In this document: positions 1-11,739 of the stretch, piece by piece
Position numbering within the stretch: the first letter of the stretch is position 1
Layout: each line of letters opens with the position of its first letter
Assembly (NCBI RefSeq): GCF_001552785.1
Contig: NZ_KQ959486.1
Coordinates: 1 to 64,000, forward strand
Direction of reading: 5' to 3'
Origin: Atopobium deltae
GTDB lineage: Bacteria; Actinomycetota; Coriobacteriia; Coriobacteriales; Atopobiaceae
Length of the DNA: 64,000 bases
Program-made: the position numbers and the translations under genes
Notes under the pieces: generated by a model
What the model was told of the DNA's origin: nothing
The model's input: the letters and a program-made list of their open reading frames with translations, nothing else
The model's database searches: none

Positions 1-147
1 AATTTGATCTAAATTCATATTTCAAACACATACAAGGTCTTCTCTATATGCGCGCTCTATTTGCTGTAGCTGAGCTTTTGCTCGCTTACGGACAAATGGA
101 GCGGGCTCGCGGGCAGATGGGGCGGACGAGAAAAACCGTGTAGATAT

Positions 148-600
148 ATAAAGCGGCCCGTGCGGTTGTCGATGGCACAAAAAACTCCAGAATAAAGTTG
201 ACCACCACAAGCACGAAAAGTGTTCGTTTTGGCGTTTTGCCGAATTTGGTGACCAGCGTCAGCGCGATGCGCTTTCCCAAGTTGGAAGCGCTCATTGCCG
301 AGGCCAGCACAAAGGCGGCGCCCATGGGCCAAATAATGCCGTAGCCCAACGTTCCAAAAGAAACCTTTTGCGACTCGACCACTTTGAGCAGCGGCAACAA
401 CACCACTGCTATGAGCGAGGTCAGATAAATGGGAAACGGCTTGGTAATCCATAAAATGAGAGACGCCACAAACATTGCGAGGCTGCGCTGCCCACAACAT
501 CCAGCCCTTCTGATTGTGGCATAAAAAAGAGTCCTAAAAATGCAATCATCGCGGCGAGAAGACCGACGCTTTCGAGAGCTATGCCATTGAATGTGCAGAT
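148..600 (-). pseudogene. Remnant of a DASS-family (SLC13/CitT-like) anion symporter
   Basis: A reading frame from about 490 down to 150 carries hydrophobic segments typical of divalent anion:sodium symporters, including FVASLILWITKPFPIYLTS, GTLGYGIIWPMGAAFVLASA and FFVPSTTARAA. The preceding piece (VGLLAAMIAFLGLFF, PQSEGLDVVG) lies in another frame, so one base seems lost near 493. The N-terminus is cut off next to the galU stop, and after ARAA at about 150 the sequence no longer resembles the family. Only about 150 of the usual 450-500 residues remain. The family imports citrate, succinate or related dicarboxylates with sodium; this copy cannot. It looks like a decayed gene left downstream of galU. 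Confidence 0.75.
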
Positions 601-612
601 GGGAAGGCCAGC

Positions 613-1521
613 TTAGCCTTGACACAGAGCCGTGACAAAGTCTTCGCCAAGCGCCTCTTTAAATGCCTGCGCACCATCGGAGGCAAGCGCCAAACGCGCA
701 TTGGTTGCCGCCCATGCTGCGGGAGTGCCCGTATCGCAACCCTCTTGTGGGTCAATAACGACGGCATACATCTCTTCCTCAGCAAGCAGGCGCTCCATGG
801 CATCTGTGAGCTGAATTTCGTTACCCGCGCCAGGGGTTTGGTCGGCCAACAAATCCATAATGCGCGGCGAAAGCAAATAGCGCCCCACAATAAACAGATG
901 AGAAGGAGCTTCTTCAACGGAGGGTTTCTCGACAAGCCCTGTAACCTTCCAAATGGCGCCATTTTCCTCGCCCGTTGCGTTATATCCGTCAAGGCTGCCC
1001 ACACATTCGCCTGCGATGATGCCGTAACGGCTTACCTGATCAGCGGGAACGGGGGCCACAGCAATGACGGAAGCATTGTTGTGCGCCGCAGAAACGGTCG
1101 CCATCTTGATGTTCATCTGCTTGTTGAGAACAAAATAATCGCCCAAAAGGACAAAAAATGGCTCGCCGTCGATCTTATTGGCAGCACAATGCACGGCATG
1201 GCCTAAGCCGAGCGGTTTCTCCTGGTAGACAAACGAAACGGAAAGGTTGCGCGCATCGGTAACCTTTTGAAGCTCGGCGTCCTTTCCGCGAATCGCGAGG
1301 AGCTGCTCGAAGGCGGAATCTTCCGAAAAATAGGCTTCGATCTGGGGTTTTTCGTGCGAATTGATAATGATGCACTCGTCGACGCCAGCGGGCGCCAGCG
1401 CTTCTTCGACGACATATTGGATGACAGGCTTATCAATAACGGGCAGGAGCTCCTTGGGAGTGCACTTAGTAGCAGGTAAGAAACGGGTCCCCAATCCAGC
1501 CGCAGGAATAAGAGCCTTCAT
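613..1521 (-). CDS. galU: UTP--glucose-1-phosphate uridylyltransferase
   Basis: The 302-residue protein makes UDP-glucose from UTP and glucose-1-phosphate for cell-envelope sugars. The N-terminus has the nucleotidyltransferase signature GLGTRFLPATKCTPKELLP at residues 9-27, followed by VIDKPVIQYVVEEA; VEKP occurs in the middle. The length fits bacterial GalU (about 290-305). An upstream in-frame start exists, but the ATG at 1521 is preceded by GAAAGGATCGACAC and gives the canonical MKALIPAAGLG start. It appears monocistronic; the next sequence downstream is a transporter remnant. Confidence 0.95.
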   Translation of the reverse strand: MKALIPAAGLGTRFLPATKCTPKELLPVIDKPVIQYVVEEALAPAGVDECIIINSHEKPQIEAYFSEDSAFEQLLAIRGKDAELQKVTDARNLSVSFVYQEKPLGLGHAVHCAANKIDGEPFFVLLGDYFVLNKQMNIKMATVSAAHNNASVIAVAPVPADQVSRYGIIAGECVGSLDGYNATGEENGAIWKVTGLVEKPSVEEAPSHLFIVGRYLLSPRIMDLLADQTPGAGNEIQLTDAMERLLAEEEMYAVVIDPQEGCDTGTPAAWAATNARLALASDGAQAFKEALGEDFVTALCQG

Positions 1522-1652
1522 GTGTCGATCCTTTCGTAGGTTTACAAAGTGTAAGTGCGCGCGACAGGTGCAAACACGTGCGGTGTCGAGGCGCAAGCAC
1601 TCGAACATACTCTAAACCATTTATCTCGAATCTAAAAAGGCTTCACAGTAAT

Positions 1653-1680
1653 AGCGTTTGCACACAGAGCGTTTGCACAC
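1653..1680. repeat. Two direct copies of a 13-bp repeat
   Basis: AGCGTTTGCACAC occurs twice with a period of 15 bp just downstream of the methyltransferase-like gene. No hairpin or T-run accompanies it, so a terminator role is not supported. Confidence 0.7.
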
Positions 1681-1683
1681 GCG

Positions 1684-2643
1684 TTAGGCGTCGTTCATGC
1701 AGCGAGCAATGTCTGCAACAAGATTGATATTTGAGGTATTGCCAACGCCAATAATGCGAACACCGCTATCGAGAAGAGCATTAATATCCTGCGGAAATAC
1801 TTCGTTCGCGGGAATTGTGTCTGTCACAACAAAAAGACAGCCGCAGCCACACTGCTCGGCCGCAGCCACAGAATCTTTGCACACGGATCGAGCAAAGCTT
1901 GTCGAAACATTGCTAAATCCTACGGCGTCGGCGCCCAGCTCGACTAAGCGCTGATATACGTGCTGCAACGAGCGTTGTTGTACTTGTTTTGGTGTGAGTG
2001 GAACTTGCTCGGGTGTTTGCGGCGACTGCGGCGTTTGACACATCTCATCTACCAACGCTTGTTGAGACAAGCAACACATCAGCGGACGAGAAAACACAGG
2101 TCGTATGGCGCACAGTGCCTGTGTTGCAGCCTCAACGGAAGGCATATCGTAAAGCACAATTCCATGCGCTGCAGCCTTCGCAAATGCTTGCGCCTGCTGA
2201 GCATACAGCCGTGCATCTTCTGCAGAATCGGCATCTTCTACATGATCGATAAGCCCGAGCACAAAGCGCGGAGCTGCCTTATACGCAGCGCGGGTAGCCT
2301 GAAAACACAGGCTTTCGACCCGCAACGATTCGTCGAGCTTGCGGAGTTTATCAACAGAGCACTGGCGTGTTTGCGTAACCAACGCCGCGGCACCTGCCCC
2401 CATCTGCATGTTGTAGAGTTGCGTTAAGGTTTCGGGCTCCTCAGTTACCCACAAGGCATCGCACATGGTTTCGGCGAACGGCAGTTCAGCTAAAAATCCC
2501 GACAAGCCTGCCGAGAAGACCAAGCACTGGGGGATTTGCCCCGTCAGTATCTGTCCCAGGTCATTAGATGCCTCTTCGGTAGCGCCATCATGCGTGGGAC
2601 GGTTCCACAACGAACAAGCGTAATGCCCATCCGCGCTCATCAT
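1684..2643 (-). CDS. Homocysteine S-methyltransferase-like protein lacking the zinc cysteines
   Basis: The 319-residue protein follows the layout of the Met-H/homocysteine S-methyltransferase TIM barrel: LVFSAGLSGFL near the start, LYNMQMGAGAAALVTQT (family: raYleAGAdiitTnT), IVLYDMPSVEAATQAL, GADAVGFSNVS and a terminal GVRIIGVGNTSN. The last two normally read GxNC and GGCCGTTP and hold the three zinc-binding cysteines; here they are replaced. Methyl transfer to homocysteine is therefore doubtful, and a regulatory or new catalytic role is possible. Its ATG overlaps the stop of the DtxR-type gene (ATGATGA), indicating translational coupling. A low-complexity insert rich in TPQ and TPKQ lies near residues 200-220. 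The family call rests on motif order only. Confidence 0.55.
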   Translation of the reverse strand: MMSADGHYACSLWNRPTHDGATEEASNDLGQILTGQIPQCLVFSAGLSGFLAELPFAETMCDALWVTEEPETLTQLYNMQMGAGAAALVTQTRQCSVDKLRKLDESLRVESLCFQATRAAYKAAPRFVLGLIDHVEDADSAEDARLYAQQAQAFAKAAAHGIVLYDMPSVEAATQALCAIRPVFSRPLMCCLSQQALVDEMCQTPQSPQTPEQVPLTPKQVQQRSLQHVYQRLVELGADAVGFSNVSTSFARSVCKDSVAAAEQCGCGCLFVVTDTIPANEVFPQDINALLDSGVRIIGVGNTSNINLVADIARCMNDA

Positions 2644-3185
2644 GCTGTGACGGGCTTCTCGTCAGTAGACCGCGTGTCCGCGCCCTGTTTTTTCGGATGC
2701 TTGGGAGTGGTATCAAAAACAGGTTTTACCGTGACGTTACCGACGAACTGCTCGTCATCCTCATCATCAATCGAAAAGCCCTGATTTTCCAGGAAGGCAA
2801 GCCAGCGGCGGATTGTATCGCGAGAAAGCGCATGCTCCATAAGGCAGGCCTCTTCGTTGGCGACCTCGGGATTGACATCCAAGTCTTTGATGAGAAAGGC
2901 GCGCAAAACCTTGTGCGTTCTCCAGACCTCCGAGCCGTACTCGCGACCATAGTCGGTCAACACAATGCGACCGTAGCGAGTTTGTTCGACGCAGCCCGCT
3001 TCTTTGAGGGTATTTATGGCTTTGTTAACACTTGCTTTTGAAACATTGAGCTGCTCTGCCACATCCACAGAGCGAATGCCCATGGGATTGTCACCATCGG
3101 CAATGGTAAGGCGATACATAGCTTCAAGATAATCTTCACTTGCCATCGAAAGGCGATGCTCATCAAAAGATTCAGTCGCGGACAT
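2640..3185 (-). CDS. DtxR/MntR-family metal-dependent transcriptional regulator
   Basis: The 181-residue protein has an N-terminal winged helix (SEDYLEAMYRL, VDVAEQLNVSKASVNKAI, RYGRIVLTDYGREYG) and the dimerisation/metal domain (THKVLRAFLI, NEEACLMEHALS) with the His, Glu, Cys and His residues used as metal ligands in DtxR/MntR. The C-terminus after residue 140 is acidic and then basic, and does not look like the SH3-like domain of long DtxR proteins. The start follows a strong AGGAGGTCAAG site. Family members repress metal uptake genes when Fe or Mn is replete. Co-translation with the methyltransferase-like gene suggests a shared function; targets are unknown. Confidence 0.85.
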   Translation of the reverse strand: MSATESFDEHRLSMASEDYLEAMYRLTIADGDNPMGIRSVDVAEQLNVSKASVNKAINTLKEAGCVEQTRYGRIVLTDYGREYGSEVWRTHKVLRAFLIKDLDVNPEVANEEACLMEHALSRDTIRRWLAFLENQGFSIDDEDDEQFVGNVTVKPVFDTTPKHPKKQGADTRSTDEKPVTA

Positions 3186-3238
3186 CTTGACCTCCTGGCT
3201 ATTCTTTTGCTATTCAGGCGGCGGGGACTACAGCGACG

Positions 3239-3302
3239 GTGCGCTGCCCGCAGAAGCGCTGCGTTAGACCTTCCGCTGTGCGCTGCCCGCAGGAGCGCTG
3301 CG
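3239..3302. repeat. Two near-identical 25-bp repeats in the dtxR upstream region
   Basis: GTGCGCTGCCCGCAGAAGCG and its continuation CTGCG (3239-3263) recur at 3278-3302 with one change (A to G), period 39 bp. Each copy contains a small CGCAG/CTGCG dyad. They lie between the dtxR-like start and the murA stop, where the dtxR promoter should be. Confidence 0.7.
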
Positions 3303-3368
3303 CACAGGTGTGCTGCTACAGCGTTTTACCGTTTTTTCAGTTTCCCGCTCGCTTTCAGTTTACCACCC

Positions 3369-4640
3369 TTATTCTTCAATTTCCAACGAGCAGCGACGAG
3401 CGTCCGCGCCGAGCGAGACCAGTTTGTCGACAAAGCCCTCATAGCCGCGGTCGATGTGATGAATCGCGCTGATAGTCGTAGTGCCATCGGCAACAAGGCC
3501 CGCCATAGCAAGAGCTGCACCACCACGAAGATCAGGGGCCTTAACCTGCGCTCCCGATAGACACTTCACGCCATGCACAATGGCGTGATGCCCCTCGATG
3601 GTAATATCGGCACCCATACGCGAGAGCTCACTGGCAAAAATAAAGCGATTCTCAAAAACGTTTTCGGTAATGACGCAGTTACCATTTGCAAGTGCCAACA
3701 CGCACATGGCCTGCGCTTGCACGTCAGTAGGAAATCCTGGGAACGGCAGTGTTTGAATATCGACAGGCTGCAGCGGACGCGTACGACTTGCCACGACTTC
3801 ATGATCGCCGCGGTCGATCGTAATGCCCATGGCCTCGAATTTTTTGAGGACCATACCCAAATGAACAGGCTCAAAACCCGAAACACGCACGGGGCCGCCC
3901 GTCAAACCACCAATTGCCAAAAACGTTGCGGCCTCGACGCGGTCGCCCACCACGCGGTGCTCCACGGGATGCAGCTCATCAACGCCTTCGATTTCGATCA
4001 GTGGGGTTCCAGCGCCTCTAATATGCGCGCCCATCTCGTTAAGCATGTTAGCAAGGTCAACAATCTCGGGCTCACGCGCGGCATTGTCAATAATGGTCGT
4101 ACCCTTCGCATGAACGGAGGCCATCATAAGATTTTCGGTTGCGCCCACGCTGGCAAATTCAAGCGTCACCGAGGCTCCTTTAATGCCATGCGGCGCCGAT
4201 GCATGAATATTTCCGTGCGAGACATCGAACTCAACACCCAAAGCCTCGAGCCCCAAAATATGCATGTCGATTTTGCGAGCGCCAATATTACACCCGCCTG
4301 GCATAGCGACAACAGCCTTGCCAAAGCGCGCGAGCAGTGGCCCCAGCACAGCTGTTGATGCGCGCATTTGCACAACAAGCTCGTACGGGGTCCTCCACTT
4401 GTCAACCTGTGTGGTATCGATGATAAGTTCGTGCTTGCCAGCAACGGTAATCTGCGCACCAAGGCGCTTTAGCACCTTGCCCATGATATGAACGTCAGAA
4501 ATGTCGGGGACGTTGGTAAGGGTTGTTTTTCCGCAGGTCATGACTGTTGCAGCCATCAATTTAAGGGCTGAATTTTTGGCTCCGTAGACGCTTACCTCGC
4601 CAGAAATGGGGCGTCCCCCTTCAATCTGAATAACGTCCAT
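3369..4640 (-). CDS. murA: UDP-N-acetylglucosamine 1-carboxyvinyltransferase
   Basis: The 423-residue enzyme carries out the first committed step of peptidoglycan synthesis, adding enolpyruvate from PEP to UDP-GlcNAc. Visible are the substrate Lys-Asn at residues 22-23 ([12 protein letters not shown]), the loop [14 protein letters not shown] with the catalytic, fosfomycin-sensitive Cys117, and [19 protein letters not shown] near the end. The ATG at 4640 follows GGAGGATCG; upstream in-frame codons add only non-homologous sequence. It is transcribed in the same direction as the atp operon just upstream but is separated from atpC by 123 bp containing GC-rich inverted repeats, so it is probably a separate unit. 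Confidence 0.95.
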   Translation of the reverse strand: MDVIQIEGGRPISGEVSVYGAKNSALKLMAATVMTCGKTTLTNVPDISDVHIMGKVLKRLGAQITVAGKHELIIDTTQVDKWRTPYELVVQMRASTAVLGPLLARFGKAVVAMPGGCNIGARKIDMHILGLEALGVEFDVSHGNIHASAPHGIKGASVTLEFASVGATENLMMASVHAKGTTIIDNAAREPEIVDLANMLNEMGAHIRGAGTPLIEIEGVDELHPVEHRVVGDRVEAATFLAIGGLTGGPVRVSGFEPVHLGMVLKKFEAMGITIDRGDHEVVASRTRPLQPVDIQTLPFPGFPTDVQAQAMCVLALANGNCVITENVFENRFIFASELSRMGADITIEGHHAIVHGVKCLSGAQVKAPDLRGGAALAMAGLVADGTTTISAIHHIDRGYEGFVDKLVSLGADARRCSLEIEE

Positions 4641-4763
4641 CGATCCTCCTGATACATGACGCGCATGGCGCATATGGCGCGCCAGCACTGTACGCACGCA
4701 CGGCGCACCAGCAACAGGCGACATGCGTGCGCGACGCGCCAATAAACGTTTTACTGCTTTCTT

Positions 4764-5177
4764 TTATTGCTTTCCATAGTGTAGCAGGAGATCACACCAA
4801 TGAATCTTGTTCTCATAATATGCACGGCGATGGTCGCCCTCGGGAAACTCGTCGCGGGCACGAATGGCCTTCTGACGCGTTTCTTCGGCAGCCACGATGT
4901 CAATGTCGTTCGTATTACGCGCATGATCAGCGATAATGACCACCATGTCGTCAACAACCTCGGCGTAACCCCCTGATACAAGCACGGTATGGAGCTCGCC
5001 ACCGTCTTCCTCAAGACCGTTTAAGCGAACGACACCATCTCCCAAAGCACAGATCTCGGGAGCGTGCGACGGCCAAATGCCCATCTCACCGCTGTGGGTA
5101 ATAAGGACGACCGAAGCCACACGCCCCTCATAGAGCTGTTTATCGGGACGTACAAACTTGCAGGTCAGGTACGCCAT
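4764..5177 (-). CDS. atpC: F1 ATP synthase epsilon subunit
   Basis: The 137-residue protein begins MAYLTCKFVRPDKQLYEG, as expected for the beta-sandwich domain of epsilon, with GEMGIWPSHAPE and VLVSGGYAEVVDD typical of the family. The C-terminal helical pair that can inhibit hydrolysis is present (AEETRQKAIRARDEF). It is the last gene of the operon, starting two bases after the atpD stop. Confidence 0.92.
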   Translation of the reverse strand: MAYLTCKFVRPDKQLYEGRVASVVLITHSGEMGIWPSHAPEICALGDGVVRLNGLEEDGGELHTVLVSGGYAEVVDDMVVIIADHARNTNDIDIVAAEETRQKAIRARDEFPEGDHRRAYYENKIHWCDLLLHYGKQ

Positions 5178-5179
5178 GA

Positions 5180-7573
<2,394 letters not shown>

Positions 7574-7581
<8 letters not shown>

Positions 7582-9169
7582 TGCTTGTGTCACCACTCAT
7601 TGTGTCACCGCTCAAAAAGAGCGCTTTAAACTTGGTGATAATGCGATTGATCTTCTCGGCAAGCTCATCGGTAATGCGTCCACCACGAAGCTGCTCGCGG
7701 ATCTCGGGATAGCGCTCGATCATATACTGCGTGAGTTCGTCACGGAACGGTACCACCTGCTCGACCTGCAAGTCGTCCAGATAGCCCTCTTTACCTGCGA
7801 ACAAAACGATGATCTGGTCGGCAACATCCAGTGCCGCATAGCGACCCTGCTTCAGAAGCTCCATCATGCGCTCGCCGTGGCTAAGCTGATACTGCGTTGT
7901 GGCATCCAGGTCGCTGCCGAACTGCGCAAATGCCTGCTTCTCGCGGAAGGCCGCCAGATCCAAACGCAGGGTACCAGCGACTTGCTTCATGGCCTTGAGC
8001 TGTGCCGATCCACCAACACGCGAAACGGAAATACCAACGTCAATAGCGGGGCGCTGTCCTTGGAAGAACAGGCTCGGCACGAGGTAAATCTGTCCGTCGG
8101 TAATGGAGATGACGTTTGTGGGAATGTAGGCCGAAACGTCGCCTTCCTGCGTCTCGATAATAGGAAGCGCCGTCATAGAGCCCGCGCCGTGTTCGTCGTT
8201 CATCTTGACCGCACGCTCAAGCAAACGTGAGTGCAAATAGAAGATGTCGCCAGGGTACGCTTCGCGCCCTGGTGGACGATGCAAGGTCAACGACATCTGA
8301 CGATATGCAACAGCCTGCTTGGAGAGGTCATCATAGACGATCAAAACATGTCCGCCGGGGTGGTCCTTATCGGCAGGATTGCCGTCCTTATCGTTATACA
8401 TAAAGTACTCACCGATAGCAGCGCCCGCCATAGGAGCGATGTACTGCATAGGCGCGGAGTCGGATGCCGAAGCCAGCACGATGATGGTCTTATCCAAAAT
8501 GCCGTGCTTCGCAAAGGTCTCGCGAATGGCTGCCACCTTGGAAGCCTTCTGACCCACCGCAACGTAGATGCAGATAATATCGGAATTGCGCTGGTTAATA
8601 ATGGTGTCGATAGCGATAGCCGTCTTACCCGTTTTGCGGTCTCCGATGATGAGCTCACGCTGACCACGGCCAATGGGCACCATAGCGTCAATGGCGATAA
8701 GACCAGTCTGGACCGGCTCGCACACTGGTTGGCGTGCCATAATGCCAGGCGCCTTAAACTCAATGGGGCGACGCGCGGTGGCATTAATGGTGCCCTTGCC
8801 ATCAATGGGCTGGCCCAGGGAATTTACGACACGACCAAGCATCTCACGGCCGACAGGAATATCCATAATGCGGCCCAAAGCTCGCACTTCGTCTCCCTCT
8901 TTAATGGCTCCCGCATCACCAAAAAGAACAGCACCAACGCGGTCCTCCTCAAGGTTTTGCACCAAGCCATACGAGGTGTGCCCCGTAGACGTGCTTGTGA
9001 ACTGCAAGAGTTCGCCAGCCATGGCAGCTTGTAGACCAGACACCATAGCAATACCGTCGCCAACTGACAAAACGACTGATGCCTCGCACTGGTCGACAGT
9101 AGTGCTGATGGTAGAAAGCTGATCGCGCAGGGCCTTCATGATATCAGCAGAACTGAACGTATCTGTCAT
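7574..9169 (-). CDS. atpA: F1 ATP synthase alpha subunit
   Basis: The 531-residue non-catalytic nucleotide-binding subunit has GDRKTGKT at 176-183, the alpha signature [17 protein letters not shown] and the arginine-finger region in it. The C-terminus carries a short duplicated SGDTMSGDT caused by a small DNA repeat overlapping the atpG start. It starts with TAATG overlapping the atpH stop; GGAAGTGA lies upstream. Confidence 0.97.
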
Positions 9170-9639
9170 TAAACATCACTTCCGAAATACGTAGCATACA
9201 AAGCTTCTTTAACATTCATGAGCTGAGCACGAATAGAAGCATCGTATCTATCGCCTCGAATCTCAAGGACAATACCGCCCAAGATCGATGGATCCACGTT
9301 TTCTACGAGCGAAACTGCTGTATTCAGTTCCTTCTCGAGCTTGACGCGCACCGCCTGACGAAGTTGATCGTCCATCGAAACCGCAGTAGTGCACTTTACT
9401 TGAATAACGTCAGTTTTGGAATCCAAAATGTTTTTATACTCGCTGACCACCTGGTCGAGAAGACCGAGGTCGTTGTTACTACGCATGGTCACAAGTGTTT
9501 CGAATACCTCTGACAAAAATTTGATCGCTTGGTCCAACTGAGCGGGATCTTTAGGCGGGAGCTTTGTCTTTTGCTCCTCTGCAATCAAAGAGCGTGCATA
9601 GATCTCTGCCCGAGTTGGGTCTTTAGGACTGTTGCTCAT
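9169..9639 (-). CDS. atpH: F1 ATP synthase delta subunit (short form)
   Basis: The 156-residue peripheral-stalk subunit has a recognisable C-terminal half ([34 protein letters not shown]). The N-terminal six-helix domain is shorter than in usual 175-180-residue delta subunits: after [11 protein letters not shown] the sequence passes quickly to the last helices, so roughly 20-25 residues seem missing. The ATG at 9639 was preferred over a GTG nine bases upstream. The start overlaps the end of atpF. Confidence 0.85.
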   Translation of the reverse strand: MSNSPKDPTRAEIYARSLIAEEQKTKLPPKDPAQLDQAIKFLSEVFETLVTMRSNNDLGLLDQVVSEYKNILDSKTDVIQVKCTTAVSMDDQLRQAVRVKLEKELNTAVSLVENVDPSILGGIVLEIRGDRYDASIRAQLMNVKEALYATYFGSDV

Positions 9640-10231
9640 GGCTTGCACTCACTTCGTGTAGATATTTTTCTGCAAGTCGACGTTGCTGCTCATCGGACAG
9701 AGAACCCCCGATGATCTTTCCAGCAATTTCGACCGACAAATCAACCACTGACTCAGAAAGCTCAACCATTGCTTTTTTGCGCTCGACTGCCGCAGCATCA
9801 CGAGCTTTGGCAATAGTTGCCGAAGCATCCTCTTGGGCTTTTTCCAGGATCTGGGTGCGCAGAGACTCTGCGTCCTTCTTCGCTTCGGTGATAATAGCGT
9901 CCGCTTGCTTTTGTGCTTCGGCAATGTTTGCTTTGCACTGTTCGCGGATCTTCTCGCCAGCGAGCTTGGACTGCTCTGCCGCATCAAGATCGTCCTGAAT
10001 TTTTTGTTGGCGATTTTCCATCGCCTTTAAGACTGGGGGCCAAATGAACTTGGCCATGATAATCCAGATCACCAAAAAGGCAGCAAGTGCTGGGATGAAC
10101 TCTGCAGGCTTTGGAAGCAAAACATCTGCGCCGCTAATGCCTTCAGCACGTGCGATCGATGGTACTAAAAAAACACCACCAACTATTCCTATAACAAGAG
10201 GCGCCCTTGCCCATTCTTTCCTAAAGCTCAT
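9623..10231 (-). CDS. atpF: Fo ATP synthase b subunit
   Basis: The 202-residue b subunit has an N-terminal hydrophobic, signal-like stretch ending PSIARAEG, then the usual membrane anchor IPALAAFLVIWIIMAKFIWP and a long charged, Ala/Lys/Glu-rich coiled coil that forms the peripheral stalk. E. coli AtpF (156 aa) lacks the leader. TTGGAGGAACAAT precedes the ATG. Confidence 0.93.
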   Translation of the reverse strand: MSFRKEWARAPLVIGIVGGVFLVPSIARAEGISGADVLLPKPAEFIPALAAFLVIWIIMAKFIWPPVLKAMENRQQKIQDDLDAAEQSKLAGEKIREQCKANIAEAQKQADAIITEAKKDAESLRTQILEKAQEDASATIAKARDAAAVERKKAMVELSESVVDLSVEIAGKIIGGSLSDEQQRRLAEKYLHEVSASHEQQS

Positions 10232-10271
10232 ATTGTTCCTCCAAGTTGGAAACGGATTCTCTCGTAGAGTC

Positions 10272-10466
10272 TTATTTCACCATGAGCGTAACTACGAAGC
10301 CGATAAGCGCCAGTGCTTCAATAAAAGCGGATGCCAAAATAAAGACCGTAAACAGACGACCTTGTACCTCTGGCTGACGTGCCATTGAGGTAGCAGCACT
10401 ATAGGCTGCAACAGCAATACCAAAAGCTGCAGCGGCTACACAAAGGGCGTATCCAAAAACTCCCAC
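10272..10466 (-). CDS. atpE: Fo ATP synthase c subunit
   Basis: A 64-residue two-helix hairpin with the ARQPE polar loop and the ion-binding glutamate in ASAFIEALALIGF (Glu50 in this numbering). The residue after the Glu is Ala, and the helix-1 position that is Gln in sodium c-rings is not Gln, so proton coupling is predicted. A GTG at 10487 would give seven more residues, but those codons form the ribosome site AAAGGAGGAATT in front of the GTG at 10466, which I chose. Start uncertain. Confidence 0.9.
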   Translation of the reverse strand: MGVFGYALCVAAAAFGIAVAAYSAATSMARQPEVQGRLFTVFILASAFIEALALIGFVVTLMVK

Positions 10467-10606
10467 AATTCCTCCTTTGTCGTTCACTTCTCCTTTTGAA
10501 GTGACTTAAAGACAATAATGTATATGCTCAGCAGACGCTCGTAAAGATGTATCTGCTCGAAGCTCCTTGCGCGCTAAGGTTTTGCACCTTGCGCACGTGT
10601 TCGCGC

Positions 10607-10640
10607 ATCGCGCGCCTGCTAGCGCGCCTGCTAGTGCGCC
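10607..10640. repeat. Short GC-rich tandem repeat at the atpB end
   Basis: GCGCGCCTGCTA is repeated about three times with small changes across the atpB stop codon, in the 164-bp gap before atpE. It may fold in the mRNA and help set the different expression of atpB and atpE; this is inference. Confidence 0.5.
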
Positions 10641-11431
10641 TGCTCAACAAGCTGAATATAGACGCTCGAAAGAAGCGTGAATACGTAAGCCTGAATGACC
10701 GCTACCATAATTTCTACGAGGTAGATAGCAATAAGCATGAGCACCCAAAAGATGGAGGCACTTGCCTGCCCCAAAGCCATCATCGAAAAATTATGGAGCA
10801 TGGGCTCGACAAACAGGGCTGCAAGAATCGCAAACATGCCCATGACGATGTGCCCTGCAAACATGTTACAGAACAAACGCACGGAAAGCGTGATCAAGCG
10901 CAAGAATGTCGAGAAGACCTCAATGAGCCAAACCAAAACATTAATCGGGAATGCAACTCCTTTGGGGGCAAGGCTTTTGACATAGCCAAAGACACCCATC
11001 TTTTTGCATCCTACAAGCACAAAGTAGACGAATGACCACACGGCTAATGCGCCAGTGACGCCAATAGTACCCGTTCCGGGATGTGCTCCTGGAACAAGAC
11101 CCACAATGTTGTTAATAAGGATGAAGAAGAAAAGAGCTGCCAAGAAAGGAAAATGCTGCTTCCACGAATCACCAAGGACATTTTTGCAGATGTCATCTTT
11201 GACAAAATCAATGGCTGACTCCATCGTGTTTACAAACACGCCCTGAGGAACGAGGCTTTGTGCTTGCTTCTTTTTGAATACAAAGAAAAGGGCAAACAAG
11301 CACGTCATCGCCACAATCATCCAAAAGATGTAGTTCGTAAAACCTACAACCAAATTGCCTTTGATAGGCTGGGACAGGAAGCCATTCAGCAGTTCTTCCA
11401 TCTCACCCGGTAGGTTGGAGAGAGGATTCAC
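10631..11431 (-). CDS. atpB: Fo ATP synthase a subunit
   Basis: The 266-residue membrane subunit forms the two ion half-channels. The essential arginine is Arg185 in LSVRLFCNMFAGHIV; helices such as FLAALFFFILINNIVGLVPG and FWVLMLIAIYLVEIMVAVIQ flank it. The start is a GTG that overlaps the stop of the upstream atpI-like gene (GTGA), with AAGGGACGAATT as ribosome site. Confidence 0.95.
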   Translation of the reverse strand: MNPLSNLPGEMEELLNGFLSQPIKGNLVVGFTNYIFWMIVAMTCLFALFFVFKKKQAQSLVPQGVFVNTMESAIDFVKDDICKNVLGDSWKQHFPFLAALFFFILINNIVGLVPGAHPGTGTIGVTGALAVWSFVYFVLVGCKKMGVFGYVKSLAPKGVAFPINVLVWLIEVFSTFLRLITLSVRLFCNMFAGHIVMGMFAILAALFVEPMLHNFSMMALGQASASIFWVLMLIAIYLVEIMVAVIQAYVFTLLSSVYIQLVEQAH

Positions 11432-11739
11432 AATTCGTCCCTTCCTTCTGAGACGCCGCGCGTGTTACGAGAATAAAATTGCGTGACGCTCGCTGTCTCG
11501 ATTCCCCAAAACGCAAGGAATGTTACCACTACTGCCATCGAAAATACAAACGCATACATCTTTGTCACAATTATCACTATGACCATCGATGCTGCCAAAA
11601 AAACGTACGATCCAACAATACCCACAAGCGCTGCTATGAATGAGGGACACCGGTCAGATACCTTTGTCTTTTCCAAAAGGTACACATTAGGCAAGCACGC
11701 AATAATTGCACAGAGTATGCCACCTATAATATAAGGCAC
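11428..11739 (-). CDS. atpI: AtpI-like small membrane protein, first gene of the atp operon
   Basis: A 103-residue protein with four hydrophobic segments (IIGGILCAIIACL, FIAALVGIVGSYVFLAASMV, VIIVTKMYAFVFSM, AVVVTFLAFWGIE). Position, size and overlap with atpB match AtpI, thought to help c-ring assembly; similarity itself is weak. In-frame ATGs 24 and 33 bases upstream lack ribosome sites, while AGGAGG followed by six bases precedes the GTG at 11739, so that start was chosen. Confidence 0.7.
   Translation of the reverse strand: MPYIIGGILCAIIACLPNVYLLEKTKVSDRCPSFIAALVGIVGSYVFLAASMVIVIIVTKMYAFVFSMAVVVTFLAFWGIETASVTQFYSRNTRGVSEGRDEL

Noticed and set aside
1-147. Reading frames at the left edge (for example 22-210, minus)
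   Set aside because: They have no recognisable domain or ribosome site and mostly shadow the transporter remnant; the edge could hold a gene continuing to the left, but nothing supports it.
3190-3370. CRISPR-like interpretation of the repeats upstream of dtxR
   Set aside because: Only two copies with one short spacer and no cas genes in the window.
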